NCBI GenBank assembly: GCA_964609385.1
Contig: CAZSSM010000005.1
Location: 62,001-126,000 of the forward strand
Length of the DNA stretch: 64,000 bases
Source of the DNA: CAZSSM01 sp964609385
Lineage (GTDB): Bacteria > Planctomycetota > Planctomycetia > Isosphaerales > Isosphaeraceae
Direction of reading: 5' to 3'
Shown: one piece after another, positions 52,778-61,306 of the stretch
Numbering within the stretch: the first letter of the stretch is position 1
Layout of the letters: every line of letters starts with the position of its first letter
Program-made: the position numbers and the translations under genes
The notes under the pieces: model-generated
Seen by the model: only the letters and a program-made list of their open reading frames with translations
The model's database searches: none
What the model was told of the DNA's origin: nothing

Positions 52778-55700
52778 TTACCGTCGAACCGCCTCGAGCT
52801 GTTCTCGAGACACCCTCGCCTTGTCCAGGACCTCCGACTCGTCCAAGGGGTTAGGTCGGTGATAGCTCAAACACAAGGGCATCTCGATCTTGGACGGAGT
52901 CCCCCGTCCGATGTCGGCATTGTGGATGTAGAACCGGCCTCGCGGTAGGCGTGAGACATCATCGCCCCGGCCGCCTTTACCTTGGAGTAATTCCTTAACC
53001 GCTTCGATGGCGGCCGGGGAGTTGACCTTACCGTAGAGGTGCGTCGAGCAGTTGGCGACGATCTTGTTGTCGATGTCTTTCGGATTCTGAGTCGCGAAGA
53101 CCAGGCCGAGGTGATACTTCCGGGCCTGCGCGGCCAGCCGCGCGAGGCTTTCCTTACACAATGTGGACCGCAGCGAGGGCACGTAGTCCTTCGCCTCGTC
53201 GATGACCAAGAGCCCGCGGAGGCCTCGGGGGCCCGGATCGGGATTCTGCTTGATCCAACTGAAGAGGGTCATCGCGAGTTGGTTGAGGAAGGCCTGCTTG
53301 CCCTCATCGGTCGGCAGGCCGACCAAGCTGACGACCGAGACCCGAGTCTGGGTCGCGCCGGGGACGTCGCCGAAGAGCACGGCCGGGTCGAGCGGTGTCC
53401 CGTCGGATCGAAGCATGGGGCTCTGGACGCGGGCCACTTTGAGGGAGTCCGCGATCTCGGCGGCCAGCTTTTCCTCTCTATTGACACCGAGTCGCGCCCC
53501 TTCGGGAAGATCTTCGAGAAAGGCGATGAACTCAACGAGTCCCTCCCGACCCTCCCGAGCGAAGCCCCGCAGAGCCTGGGTCAAGATTCCGCGCTTGTGT
53601 TCGTCGGCTTTGGACCTGCCGCGAGCCACGATCGGACCGATCGCCTCGCCGGCCATCGCGATCATCGCGTCGAGTTCCTCGGGATTGTCGCGGACGGCGA
53701 CCAGATCGGGCAACGGCGCCAAGGCGATCGGGTTGGCCGACTCGCGCCCGGGCGTCCAGACCACAACATCCGTGTTCTGACGGTAGGCTTCGGCCTTCGA
53801 CGCGTCACCTTCCCACCACCCGTCGGGTGGCTGGGGCCAGGAATCGCCGAGCGTTGAGAGATCGTTGGCGCAATCGATGACGATCGAGGGGATATTGGCC
53901 AGGGCCGCCTCTTCAATGAGCCGTCGGACTAGGACCGTCTTGCCCGAGCCGGCCCCGGCAACAACCAAGGTGTGCTTCTCCAGCAGGGGGATCGGTATTT
54001 GGAACGGATCCCCGGGCTGGCCAGCCACGCTTTTGCGACCTAGCAGGATCACACCTTCGACCCGTTCCGAGTCCATTGGGCCAGCCGCCACGGGCTGACT
54101 CGACGGTTCGCGGCTGGAGCCGACCGAACGATCCGCAACCGCCCCGTCGACCGATGACTCAACTCTCCGGCTCTGGGCCGTCGTGTCACCGACGGGTTGA
54201 GCACTGGAGCGGCCGTTCGCCTCGGGTGGCGTGTCCGCATCGGGAGTCTGCTGGATCACCTCTCCATGAGGACTCACGGTGGAAGGTCGTCCCAGGTGCG
54301 CCTTGATCGGAACCGCCTGCTGGATCAAGAGGAGCTGGGAGAGAGGTTTGCGGGAGGCGAGCCACGCGTCGAGGTCAGGCTCGCCCTCGTCCAACATCAT
54401 GTGGACCGCATTCAGGACCCGCACTTCCTGATCCGTCGGATCGAGGAGGAGCCCCCCTTCTTGGTGGAACTTGTCGACGAGGCGTTGGGTCTTCGGTCCG
54501 CCGGGGATCGAGCCCTTACGGATGATGCTCAGCCGTCGGAAGCGAAGTGGTTTCGCGATCCCCGACTCGGTCATCGCTGAGTTCAATCGGTTCTGAAACG
54601 CGACGGAGTTGGTGTGTTGGAGGGTTCGGAGACAGAAGTGCTCCTCGCGGTCGTTCTCCTCGGTGAAGATCAATCGGAACCGAACGTGAATCGGCACCGT
54701 CGTCTTGCCGCCCGATGCGGGGCGATCCACTCGCACGCCGATCGAGTCGTCCAGGTCTAGCTCCCGGGCCAGAGATTTCATGGCCGAGTAGAGGATGGGA
54801 GCGATCCTCTGATCTTCCTGCTTTTCTTCCAGGAGATAGGCGACATCGGTTTGCCCTTGGAGCGTCGCGAACCGCTGGTCCAGTTCCGCGAGTCGGTCAC
54901 TGTTTTGGACCGGCTGGACCTCAATCCCATCATCCAGGCTCCGGACCTCGACGACCTGTCCCTGCCGCAACCAGGTGTCCCGATGACGCTTGCAGAGCTT
55001 GAGGAGTTCTCGAGGAGTGAGGAGGGTCTTCTCCAAGGACTCCGGACGGAAAGGCCAGGTCGAATAAGGAGGATTGAAACGAGCGGCCTTGAAGGCGGGA
55101 GCGAGCCGGCTCTGAACGACACCCTTTGCTGCGGCGTGCGTTTTGATGATGTCGAGCCGGTGCGGTGGTTGATCGAACCGGTCCAAGAACGTCGATAGGC
55201 TGACCTCGTTCAAGGCATGCCAAGTACTCTCCAGGCAGGAGACGGCGACAAGGGTCCGATATGTATGATCGCGGAGCGAACCGAGCCCGGCGCCGACGTC
55301 ACGGATGATCGAACGAGAAGCCTCTGCCACTTCGTCATCACCCTCGGAGGCCGCCGAGGCGGCGTGTTGCGAGACGATCGCGTCGAGCTGATCGAAGGCA
55401 AGAACGGTGGGTCCGCATAGACTGATTAGCCAGGAGAGCGCCTTGACGATCGCGATGGGATCCCGAGCCGCAGCTTGGAACCCCAGCACCCTCCGATCGG
55501 CCTCGTCGATCTCCAGACCCTGGAGCCAGGTCATCCCGAGATTGGCGATCGAGAAGTCGGACGAATTCAGGCAAATTAGCGCTCTCACAACGTCCTGATG
55601 CTCCAGGACTTCGGCGGGGCGAGTCACCCGAAGCGCTGAGAGGACCTTGTTCGCAAAGTGGGCCAGATTGTCCGTCTTCTGTTGGGAGAGATTTTTGAGA

Positions 55701-56137
55701 AGCTCGGCGACGGGGGTTGATCGAGCCATTCGACCGATCATTTTATGAAGCAGGAACTGATGTTGAAAAAGCCCGTCCCGATATTCCTTCTGCAAAGAGA
55801 GGATGAATCCCTGGAGGACGGTCGCCCAGAAGTTTCGTACATCGGTCATGTCGACGAGGATAAACGCTGCGTCTCGACGTTGTGTCTCCTGACGGAACCT
55901 CCCGAGCAGGTGGGTTTTCCCCGACCCTCCCGATCCCAAGATGATCCATCCCATCGGTGTACTGGAACGCTTGGATTGATTCATCTCTTCCAAGCGCTGG
56001 ACAAACTCTGCACGGGTCGCTTGATGAAGAGACGGCTCGTCCCAGACATCGTCATTCCACACTTCATCTAAAGAGACTGCCCAATCGAAATCGAACCGAC
56101 GAACAATGTCCAACTGAACGGCATTCTGACTGGTCAT
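52778..56137 (-). CDS. Double ATPase: AAA-type domain fused to HerA/FtsK-like ATPase
   Basis: 1119 residues. N-terminal ATPase: Walker A ILGSGGSGKTHLL (69-75), Walker B TVLAFDQLDAI (Asp249), with an AAA-like lid to about 400. Middle region (about 430-600) without a known motif. A hydrophilic Ser/Gln/Pro-rich linker (about 615-690) follows. C-terminal ATPase: RVEGVILLGRKS, Walker A VVAGAGSGKTVLV (Lys733), Walker B GLLVIDEAKD (Asp980, Glu981), sensor VFATQNPKDID, as in HerA/DUF87 DNA-pumping ATPases. Start ATG 56137 overlaps the winged-helix stop by 4 bases. It would couple nucleotide use to DNA movement or to the nuclease encoded first in the operon. I know no named family with this fusion. 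Confidence 0.9.
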   Translation of the reverse strand: MTSQNAVQLDIVRRFDFDWAVSLDEVWNDDVWDEPSLHQATRAEFVQRLEEMNQSKRSSTPMGWIILGSGGSGKTHLLGRFRQETQRRDAAFILVDMTDVRNFWATVLQGFILSLQKEYRDGLFQHQFLLHKMIGRMARSTPVAELLKNLSQQKTDNLAHFANKVLSALRVTRPAEVLEHQDVVRALICLNSSDFSIANLGMTWLQGLEIDEADRRVLGFQAAARDPIAIVKALSWLISLCGPTVLAFDQLDAIVSQHAASAASEGDDEVAEASRSIIRDVGAGLGSLRDHTYRTLVAVSCLESTWHALNEVSLSTFLDRFDQPPHRLDIIKTHAAAKGVVQSRLAPAFKAARFNPPYSTWPFRPESLEKTLLTPRELLKLCKRHRDTWLRQGQVVEVRSLDDGIEVQPVQNSDRLAELDQRFATLQGQTDVAYLLEEKQEDQRIAPILYSAMKSLARELDLDDSIGVRVDRPASGGKTTVPIHVRFRLIFTEENDREEHFCLRTLQHTNSVAFQNRLNSAMTESGIAKPLRFRRLSIIRKGSIPGGPKTQRLVDKFHQEGGLLLDPTDQEVRVLNAVHMMLDEGEPDLDAWLASRKPLSQLLLIQQAVPIKAHLGRPSTVSPHGEVIQQTPDADTPPEANGRSSAQPVGDTTAQSRRVESSVDGAVADRSVGSSREPSSQPVAAGPMDSERVEGVILLGRKSVAGQPGDPFQIPIPLLEKHTLVVAGAGSGKTVLVRRLIEEAALANIPSIVIDCANDLSTLGDSWPQPPDGWWEGDASKAEAYRQNTDVVVWTPGRESANPIALAPLPDLVAVRDNPEELDAMIAMAGEAIGPIVARGRSKADEHKRGILTQALRGFAREGREGLVEFIAFLEDLPEGARLGVNREEKLAAEIADSLKVARVQSPMLRSDGTPLDPAVLFGDVPGATQTRVSVVSLVGLPTDEGKQAFLNQLAMTLFSWIKQNPDPGPRGLRGLLVIDEAKDYVPSLRSTLCKESLARLAAQARKYHLGLVFATQNPKDIDNKIVANCSTHLYGKVNSPAAIEAVKELLQGKGGRGDDVSRLPRGRFYIHNADIGRGTPSKIEMPLCLSYHRPNPLDESEVLDKARVSREQLEAVRR

Positions 56138-56763
56138 GAAGACAAACCTCCAATGTAAATGATGTGGCGCTCATTGCCTCCAGCAATATGAAGTGCCGCC
56201 TCTCGATCCTCGGCATGAATCATCGACGGGTCATCGAGCTGATAGAGCGATGCCAGGCCGGATTGGGCAAGTTCTTTGAGGGTCTCATCGAGCTGATCTC
56301 GAGGGACGTCGGCGAGTTCGCTTCGAAGGGCGGCCAGCCGGACGCGGACGTTCTCACGTCCGTTGGCCAGGCGGCCGTAGACGGCCTTGACACGATCGGA
56401 GAGGCTTTCTTCTTGAGCCGCTCGGGCCGCGAGGAATTCCGCGAACGACGTCTCCTGCCGGTCCAGGTAGGTTTTCAGTTGGGTGAGGAGTCGTTGAAGT
56501 GGCTGCACCGGCTTGGAGCCGCTCGGCAAGGTCCCGGCGAGGTTGTCCGACAACCATCCCCAGCCCCGATCGGTCATCGCCAGGTGATAAGAGCGTCGTT
56601 TCGACTTCGGATTCTTGCGCTGCTCCGCCTCGATCAAGCCGGCCTCCTTGAGACGATCCCGATCGGAGCGATCCAGCGTCGGTTTGAATTCGTTGTTCCA
56701 TGCTTCCCCGCCTTCCAAGGCGAGGCGCAGGAGGATCAGACGATCTTTGGGCTCAGAACTCAT
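56134..56763 (-). CDS. Winged-helix protein with coiled-coil C-terminus
   Basis: 209 residues. The first 75 have a winged-helix plan: DRLILLRLALEGGEAWNNEF, then DRLKEAGLIEAEQRKNPKSK, then RRSYHLAMTDRGWGWLSDNL with the wing. Residues 85-165 are a charged helix (LQRLLTQLKTYLDRQETSFA; SDRVKAVYGRLANGRENVRV). The last 40 residues form a small beta segment (HIIYIGGLSS). Both ends overlap neighbours by 4 bases (nuclease stop/start and ATPase start). It may bind DNA or act as an adaptor between nuclease and ATPase. Confidence 0.85.
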   Translation of the reverse strand: MSSEPKDRLILLRLALEGGEAWNNEFKPTLDRSDRDRLKEAGLIEAEQRKNPKSKRRSYHLAMTDRGWGWLSDNLAGTLPSGSKPVQPLQRLLTQLKTYLDRQETSFAEFLAARAAQEESLSDRVKAVYGRLANGRENVRVRLAALRSELADVPRDQLDETLKELAQSGLASLYQLDDPSMIHAEDREAALHIAGGNERHIIYIGGLSS

Positions 56764-57833
56764 GGGGATGCTGTCCTCGATGCATCGGCGGACCGGTCAT
56801 CGCGGAGTCGGACCACGTCGCGGATCTTCTCCAACGCCCGGTCGACGTCCTTCATCACTTCGTCGTGGGTCAATCTCAAGACATGATAACCGCTGAGCAT
56901 CAGCTCGTAATCGCGGTGCCGGTCGCTTGCGAAGGCCAAGCGCGCTGAGTGGTACTCGTAGCCGTCCACCTCGACAACGACCTTGCCAGCCTCCCAGAGG
57001 AGGTCGACGATGTAGTTCGATCCTCGAGTCGTCGTCACGCGTTGGTTGAATTGGAAGAGCGGCCCCACGATGTCGTCGGCGAGCCTTCGGGCAAGTTTTT
57101 GCTCGCCGGGACTCAGCGGGTGGGGATGGCCGATAATGGGGCCGAATCGCCGTCGTTGTTCGCGCGGTTGGTCGACCGTCGTCCCGACCGGATCCGCTTC
57201 GATCCGGACGAGTCGGGAGTTGATGCCGTCGAGTTCCGGGGCATCTTCGAGGGATTCGGGGACGATGAGGGCCACGAGGGCTCGGGTCGAGCGCGCGAGC
57301 CATTCGGTCGCTCGGGCCAGTCCCAGGAGCCGGGCGCGGTCCTCGGGCGGCTGGTCGAGCCGGAGCAGGATCGCCAGTTGATTTGGATTCGGCTCGATGG
57401 CCGTCGCGAGTTGGGCGACGTGAACCTCGGGGAGGTATCCCGATGGCCGGGACATTCGACCCTGCTTGCAGAGTGCTGCCGTCTTGCGAAACCAATCGAG
57501 CGAGACGCCGGGACACTGGTCGGGATCGCTCAGCAGAACCGACTCCAGTCGATCGGCCGGGCGTAGTCTCGATTGCGCGTCCCAGTCCAGGATCCCGTAC
57601 CAGGCGGGCCAGAGACTTCGCGCGACGTCGGCCATCTCGTCGAGGATCCGATCGATCTGTCCGCGGACTGGCGGGAGCGGTGCAAGATCGACGAGCAAGA
57701 TCCGCCGTTCGCCAACGCGTTGCGAAATCAGGGAGACAGCCGATTCCACATCGGTTGCGACGATGAACTGGACGGAGTCGGACGCGGAAGAGTCGCCTTC
57801 GGTGAGTCGAGCGAGGGGATCGAAGCTAGGCAT
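56760..57833 (-). CDS. DUF559/Vsr-like nuclease with long N-terminal domain
   Basis: 357 residues. The C-terminal 120 are a restriction-type fold: Glu244 (SPGEQKLARRL), Asp277 (YIVDLLW), Glu288-Val-Asp290 (VVVEVDGYEYH, His295), then DRHRDYELMLSGYHVLRLT, matching DUF559/Vsr-type nucleases. Residues 1-210 are a domain of alternating strands and helices (QFIVATDVESAVSLISQRV; RRILLVDLAPLPP) with no Walker A, perhaps a degenerate ATPase or receiver-like fold. First gene of the cassette; a clear ribosome site is not visible at ATG 57833. It is expected to cut or nick DNA, with specificity from its partners. Confidence 0.87.
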   Translation of the reverse strand: MPSFDPLARLTEGDSSASDSVQFIVATDVESAVSLISQRVGERRILLVDLAPLPPVRGQIDRILDEMADVARSLWPAWYGILDWDAQSRLRPADRLESVLLSDPDQCPGVSLDWFRKTAALCKQGRMSRPSGYLPEVHVAQLATAIEPNPNQLAILLRLDQPPEDRARLLGLARATEWLARSTRALVALIVPESLEDAPELDGINSRLVRIEADPVGTTVDQPREQRRRFGPIIGHPHPLSPGEQKLARRLADDIVGPLFQFNQRVTTTRGSNYIVDLLWEAGKVVVEVDGYEYHSARLAFASDRHRDYELMLSGYHVLRLTHDEVMKDVDRALEKIRDVVRLRDDRSADASRTASP

Positions 57834-58543
57834 GCGGATTCTTTGACGTCGGCGTCGTTCGGTCGTTTGCGAAGCGATGGGGTCAAGTCTCGAATCATCA
57901 CCCTGGACGGACTTCGATGTCCAACGTCCGGGACCATTGCGATTCTGAAGCGGGTCACGAAATCTGATCGTCTCGTCGTGACGATTCGGTGATCGGTCCT
58001 CGAGCAGCGATTCGGATCGTAGGTCTCTGAGAATCTCGACAAGCGGCGAGTGGATGCAACAACGCGAAGTTGTTCGAGGATAACTCCCGAGAAATCCTGA
58101 TGGAAGAGGCTGATTCGATTTTACGACATTGGCACCGAAGGAATTTCATCAAAAGATAACCCTCTGCCGACAATTCCAAGGGACATTGGACAAAAATCAG
58201 ATTATTTAAATATGTGAATAAATTAATTAAAAAATGACAGAATCTTTGTGGCCGCACTTGGTCTGAGGTATGGACAGGGAGTTTCATTCTTGGATGCCGA
58301 CAAGGGGGGCGATGTCGACTATCTTTGCAGGCTCCTCCTGGGGTTCGACCGGGAGGATCGATCCCGACCTACGATAACGACCCATGTATGGCCGACCTGG
58401 ACAGCGATGCATGACGGCCATCACGACCGATCTGAACCTCGAGACAGTCCCGAGTGGTGGAATACCGATCACCCTGGGAAGAAGCCTCGACGGCATTCAA
58501 CCTCAATCATCCCCAAGTCTTACGTTCTGAGGAGCCCCTCCCG
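57834..58543. other. AT-rich intergenic region upstream of the nuclease cassette
   Basis: 710 bases without a supported gene. 58080-58260 is much richer in A/T than anything nearby and includes TTAATTAA and ATTTAAAT palindromes. It lies between the minus-strand nuclease and the plus-strand hydrolase, so promoters for both are expected. I see no clean -35/-10 pair; short frames on both strands look non-coding. A horizontally acquired boundary or small RNA is possible. Confidence 0.55.
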
Positions 58544-59434
58544 ATGAGCCGCCCCCAAGAGCCCAAGATCGATCAGGAAGTTCTGGACCTCTACGATGAA
58601 TACGCTCATGGTCGAGTCAACCGTCGCGAATACGTCCGTCGGTTGGCCGCCTTCGCCGTGGGCGGACTCACCTTCGAGATGCTGCTCGATCGGCTCAGCC
58701 CGAATTACGCGTTGGCCCAGCAGGTCGATCCGGACGACCCACGGATCGAAGCCGAGATGGTCGAGTACGACTCGCCTCAAGGCGCGGGCGTTATGCGCGG
58801 GCTCCTCGCCCTCCCCAAAGGCGCGATCTCGGAACTCCCGGCCGTCCTGGTCATCCACGAGAACCGCGGGTTAAATCCCTACATCGCCGATGTCGCCAGG
58901 CGTCTTGCCGTCGAGGGGTTCCTGGCCCTGGCCCCCGATGCGTTGACCCCCTTGGGGGGCTATCCCGGCAACGACGACGAGGGCCGCGCCCTACAGTCTC
59001 AACGCGATCGCGATGAGATGATCGAGGACTTCATCGCCGGTGCGGAGTTCCTCAAAGATCATCCGAAGTCCAACGGCAAGGTGGGCGCTGTCGGATTCTG
59101 CTTCGGTGGAGGGATGGTCAATATTCTGGCCGTCCGGATCCCCGAGACGATCGCCGCTGCCGTCCCGTTCTACGGTCGCCAACCCGCCTCGGAGGACATC
59201 AACGAGATCCAAGCCCCCCTCCTGATCCACTACGCCGAGCTGGATCGTCGGATCAATCAAGGGTGGCCGGCCTTCGAGGCGGCGCTCAAAGACGCAAACA
59301 AATCGTATGAGACATACATCTACCCGGCGGTCAATCACGGCTTCCACAACGATACCACGCCGCGATACGACGAATCGGCGGCCGAACTCGCCTGGAAACG
59401 GACCGTGGCGTTCTTCAAGGAACACCTCAACTGA
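58544..59434 (+). CDS. Dienelactone hydrolase family protein
   Basis: 296 residues from ATG 58544 (GAGGAG 10 bases upstream). Residues 24-60 are an N-terminal signal of Tat type (RVNRREYVRRLAAFAVGGLT, ending YALAQ). The hydrolase core has Glu106 (IHENRGL), nucleophile Cys186 in GFCFGGG, Asp234 (AELDRR) and His265 (NHGFHND): the Cys-Asp-His triad with activating Glu of dienelactone hydrolases. The exported form in planctomycetes is common; the substrate is unknown. It is divergent from the nuclease cassette. Confidence 0.92.
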   Translation: MSRPQEPKIDQEVLDLYDEYAHGRVNRREYVRRLAAFAVGGLTFEMLLDRLSPNYALAQQVDPDDPRIEAEMVEYDSPQGAGVMRGLLALPKGAISELPAVLVIHENRGLNPYIADVARRLAVEGFLALAPDALTPLGGYPGNDDEGRALQSQRDRDEMIEDFIAGAEFLKDHPKSNGKVGAVGFCFGGGMVNILAVRIPETIAAAVPFYGRQPASEDINEIQAPLLIHYAELDRRINQGWPAFEAALKDANKSYETYIYPAVNHGFHNDTTPRYDESAAELAWKRTVAFFKEHLN

Positions 59435-59438
59435 CGAG

Positions 59439-59513
59439 GATCAGATCCAATCTTGAGCTTCCCTTGATAAAACCTTCGAAACGACCGTGTCGGACCGGCT
59501 CGCGGATCTGATC
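59439..59513. repeat. Spaced inverted repeat between convergent genes
   Basis: GATCAGATCC (59439-59448) recurs as its reverse complement at 59504-59513, 55 bases apart, just after the hydrolase stop. It might fold into a weak bidirectional terminator stem with a long loop. Confidence 0.35.
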
Positions 59514-59545
59514 AATCGACGTCCCGATGCCTGAACCATCCAGGT

Positions 59546-61171
59546 TTATCCTGGTCGCGAGGGGTCGGGATCGATCGGGTTCGCGTTCGGGATCCGATCC
59601 AGTGCGGTCTCGAAGCTTAATTGGGCCAGGCCGAGGACGTAAGGATGGTTGGGCACGCGTTGGGCGGGCTCGGCCAAGTGCTGGGCCAAGGTGGCCGCGG
59701 CTCGAGCTAGCTCCTGATCCTCAGCAGCGAGCCCGAAGAGCGCCATCCATCGGAGCATGCCGACGTGGCGATCGAGCGCTCCGGCTGCATGGCGGGTGAA
59801 CCAAACACGGATCGGCCCCTCGTCGCGAAGCGGAACCGAGGCGTGGGCCTCGCGTCGGATGACCAGTTCGCGGGCCAAGCTCAGCGTCCACTCCGAATCG
59901 TCGGCCCAGTTCGGACACGAGCCCAAGATTAACGCCGAGGCATCCCGAAGCACCTCGATGCTCGGGCACGGCTCGGCGAGTCGCTCTGTCAACGGGATCC
60001 AGACATCGGCACTCGGCGCGGCCCGTGCGAGTTGGTCGGATCGGTTCGAGGCTCGGAACCACGCTATCCAATCGCGATCTTGATCTGGAAGACTCGGCAT
60101 GTTTTGAGAGCCGGCGCGCATCACCAGCCAATCGCGAAGCAGCTCGATGACCGGACCGGAAATCGGCCGAATCAGATCGAAATCGCCAAACGCTGCGATC
60201 TCCTCGATCCAAGGCGTCGCGGGATTCGCATCCGGACGCTCAACGCCCCTGATCCCGGTGATCGTCAAGGGATCCTCAGGCCCGCCCGCCCGGACCTCCG
60301 CGACGACCTCCAGAGCCGAGCCTTTCGACTCGACGACGCCCAAACCGAAGAAGGCACGGCCGGACCCATCGATCGATCCGAGCCATCCCGTGAGCACTGG
60401 CTCATTATCTATGGCCATGCCGGAACCCGAACGTTGTACCGGGAGCACCTCCGTCTGGGACACTTCGACCGGGATCAGAGTCGTCGATGAGCCTGGATCG
60501 ATCAGATCGTCTCGGACATCGACCTCGGACTCCTCCCTTTCCCTTTCCCCTTCTCCTTCCCCCTCCGACTCGAGGCGGACTCGGCGGACCAACGCCTCAA
60601 CGGCCGGGTGATCCCCATAATCTTCGGCGAGGGAGCACAGCCGACGTTCGCGCTCCGTTGAGTCCCAGGCCTGGAGCGCTTCGTGGAGGAGATCCGCGCC
60701 GAGGTCTGGGTCGGACGTGTCGTCGATCTCCCCGAGCAACTCGACCAGGGCATCCTCGGGATCGACGTCCAGAGCGTCACGCATCTCGTCCCAGAGTTCG
60801 GCGAGATCGGGCAGTCCTTCGAGCCGTTCGGCGCGATCGAGCAACTCCAATGCGCTCCAGAGGACCTCGTAAGGCGGATGAGGATGATCGCGCAGAGCTG
60901 TTCCGAGGGCATCGAAGAGCGCGGATCGGTTCAGGCCGGCGACCAGCTCGACCAGGACGAAGCGGTCCCCCCGGCTGAGGCCATGAGCTTGGAGTCGACC
61001 GAGCGCCACAGCCGCGAGTCGATCGACCGGGACTTCGGCGATCAACCGATCGAACTCCCGATCCCGTTCTGCTTCCGATAGGGGCTCCGATTCCGACGAC
61101 CCCTCAGGAGTGTTGGGGTCGCAGAACGCCTCGAAACGTGCCTCGATCTCCGGATCGGTCGGGGAAGACAT
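59546..61171 (-). CDS. Large acidic helical protein of unknown function
   Basis: 541 residues from ATG 61171 (an upstream open extension looks non-coding). The first 190 residues are acidic and helical, repeat-like (ALFDALGTALRDHPHPPYEV; DPDLGADLLHEALQAWD). A low-complexity Glu/Gly/Arg stretch (around residue 200; EGEGEGEREREESEVD) joins to a mixed second half, with GSIDGSGRAFFGLGVVESKG beta-like and a helical end. No catalytic motif, signal or membrane segment. It starts 136 bases after the helicase gene stops, same strand. Confidence 0.72.
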   Translation of the reverse strand: MSSPTDPEIEARFEAFCDPNTPEGSSESEPLSEAERDREFDRLIAEVPVDRLAAVALGRLQAHGLSRGDRFVLVELVAGLNRSALFDALGTALRDHPHPPYEVLWSALELLDRAERLEGLPDLAELWDEMRDALDVDPEDALVELLGEIDDTSDPDLGADLLHEALQAWDSTERERRLCSLAEDYGDHPAVEALVRRVRLESEGEGEGEREREESEVDVRDDLIDPGSSTTLIPVEVSQTEVLPVQRSGSGMAIDNEPVLTGWLGSIDGSGRAFFGLGVVESKGSALEVVAEVRAGGPEDPLTITGIRGVERPDANPATPWIEEIAAFGDFDLIRPISGPVIELLRDWLVMRAGSQNMPSLPDQDRDWIAWFRASNRSDQLARAAPSADVWIPLTERLAEPCPSIEVLRDASALILGSCPNWADDSEWTLSLARELVIRREAHASVPLRDEGPIRVWFTRHAAGALDRHVGMLRWMALFGLAAEDQELARAAATLAQHLAEPAQRVPNHPYVLGLAQLSFETALDRIPNANPIDPDPSRPG

Positions 61172-61306
61172 CGTCGAGATCCTGGGGTGCCGGGTCACCC
61201 GGCGGACGGAGGGATCCGGGGCAAGACCAACGAATAAGGCGCCTCGACGAGGGCCTCGATCGTCTTCTATTTTACCGAATGTCACGCGATCCGGTCGCCG
61301 AAACAC

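Noticed and set aside
57955..58287. 110-codon minus-strand frame upstream of the nuclease
   Set aside because: It spans the AT-rich block, has no ribosome site, and its predicted protein changes character abruptly; more likely non-coding.
58248..58547. 99-codon plus-strand frame before the hydrolase
   Set aside because: It overlaps the hydrolase start in another frame and has no recognisable features.
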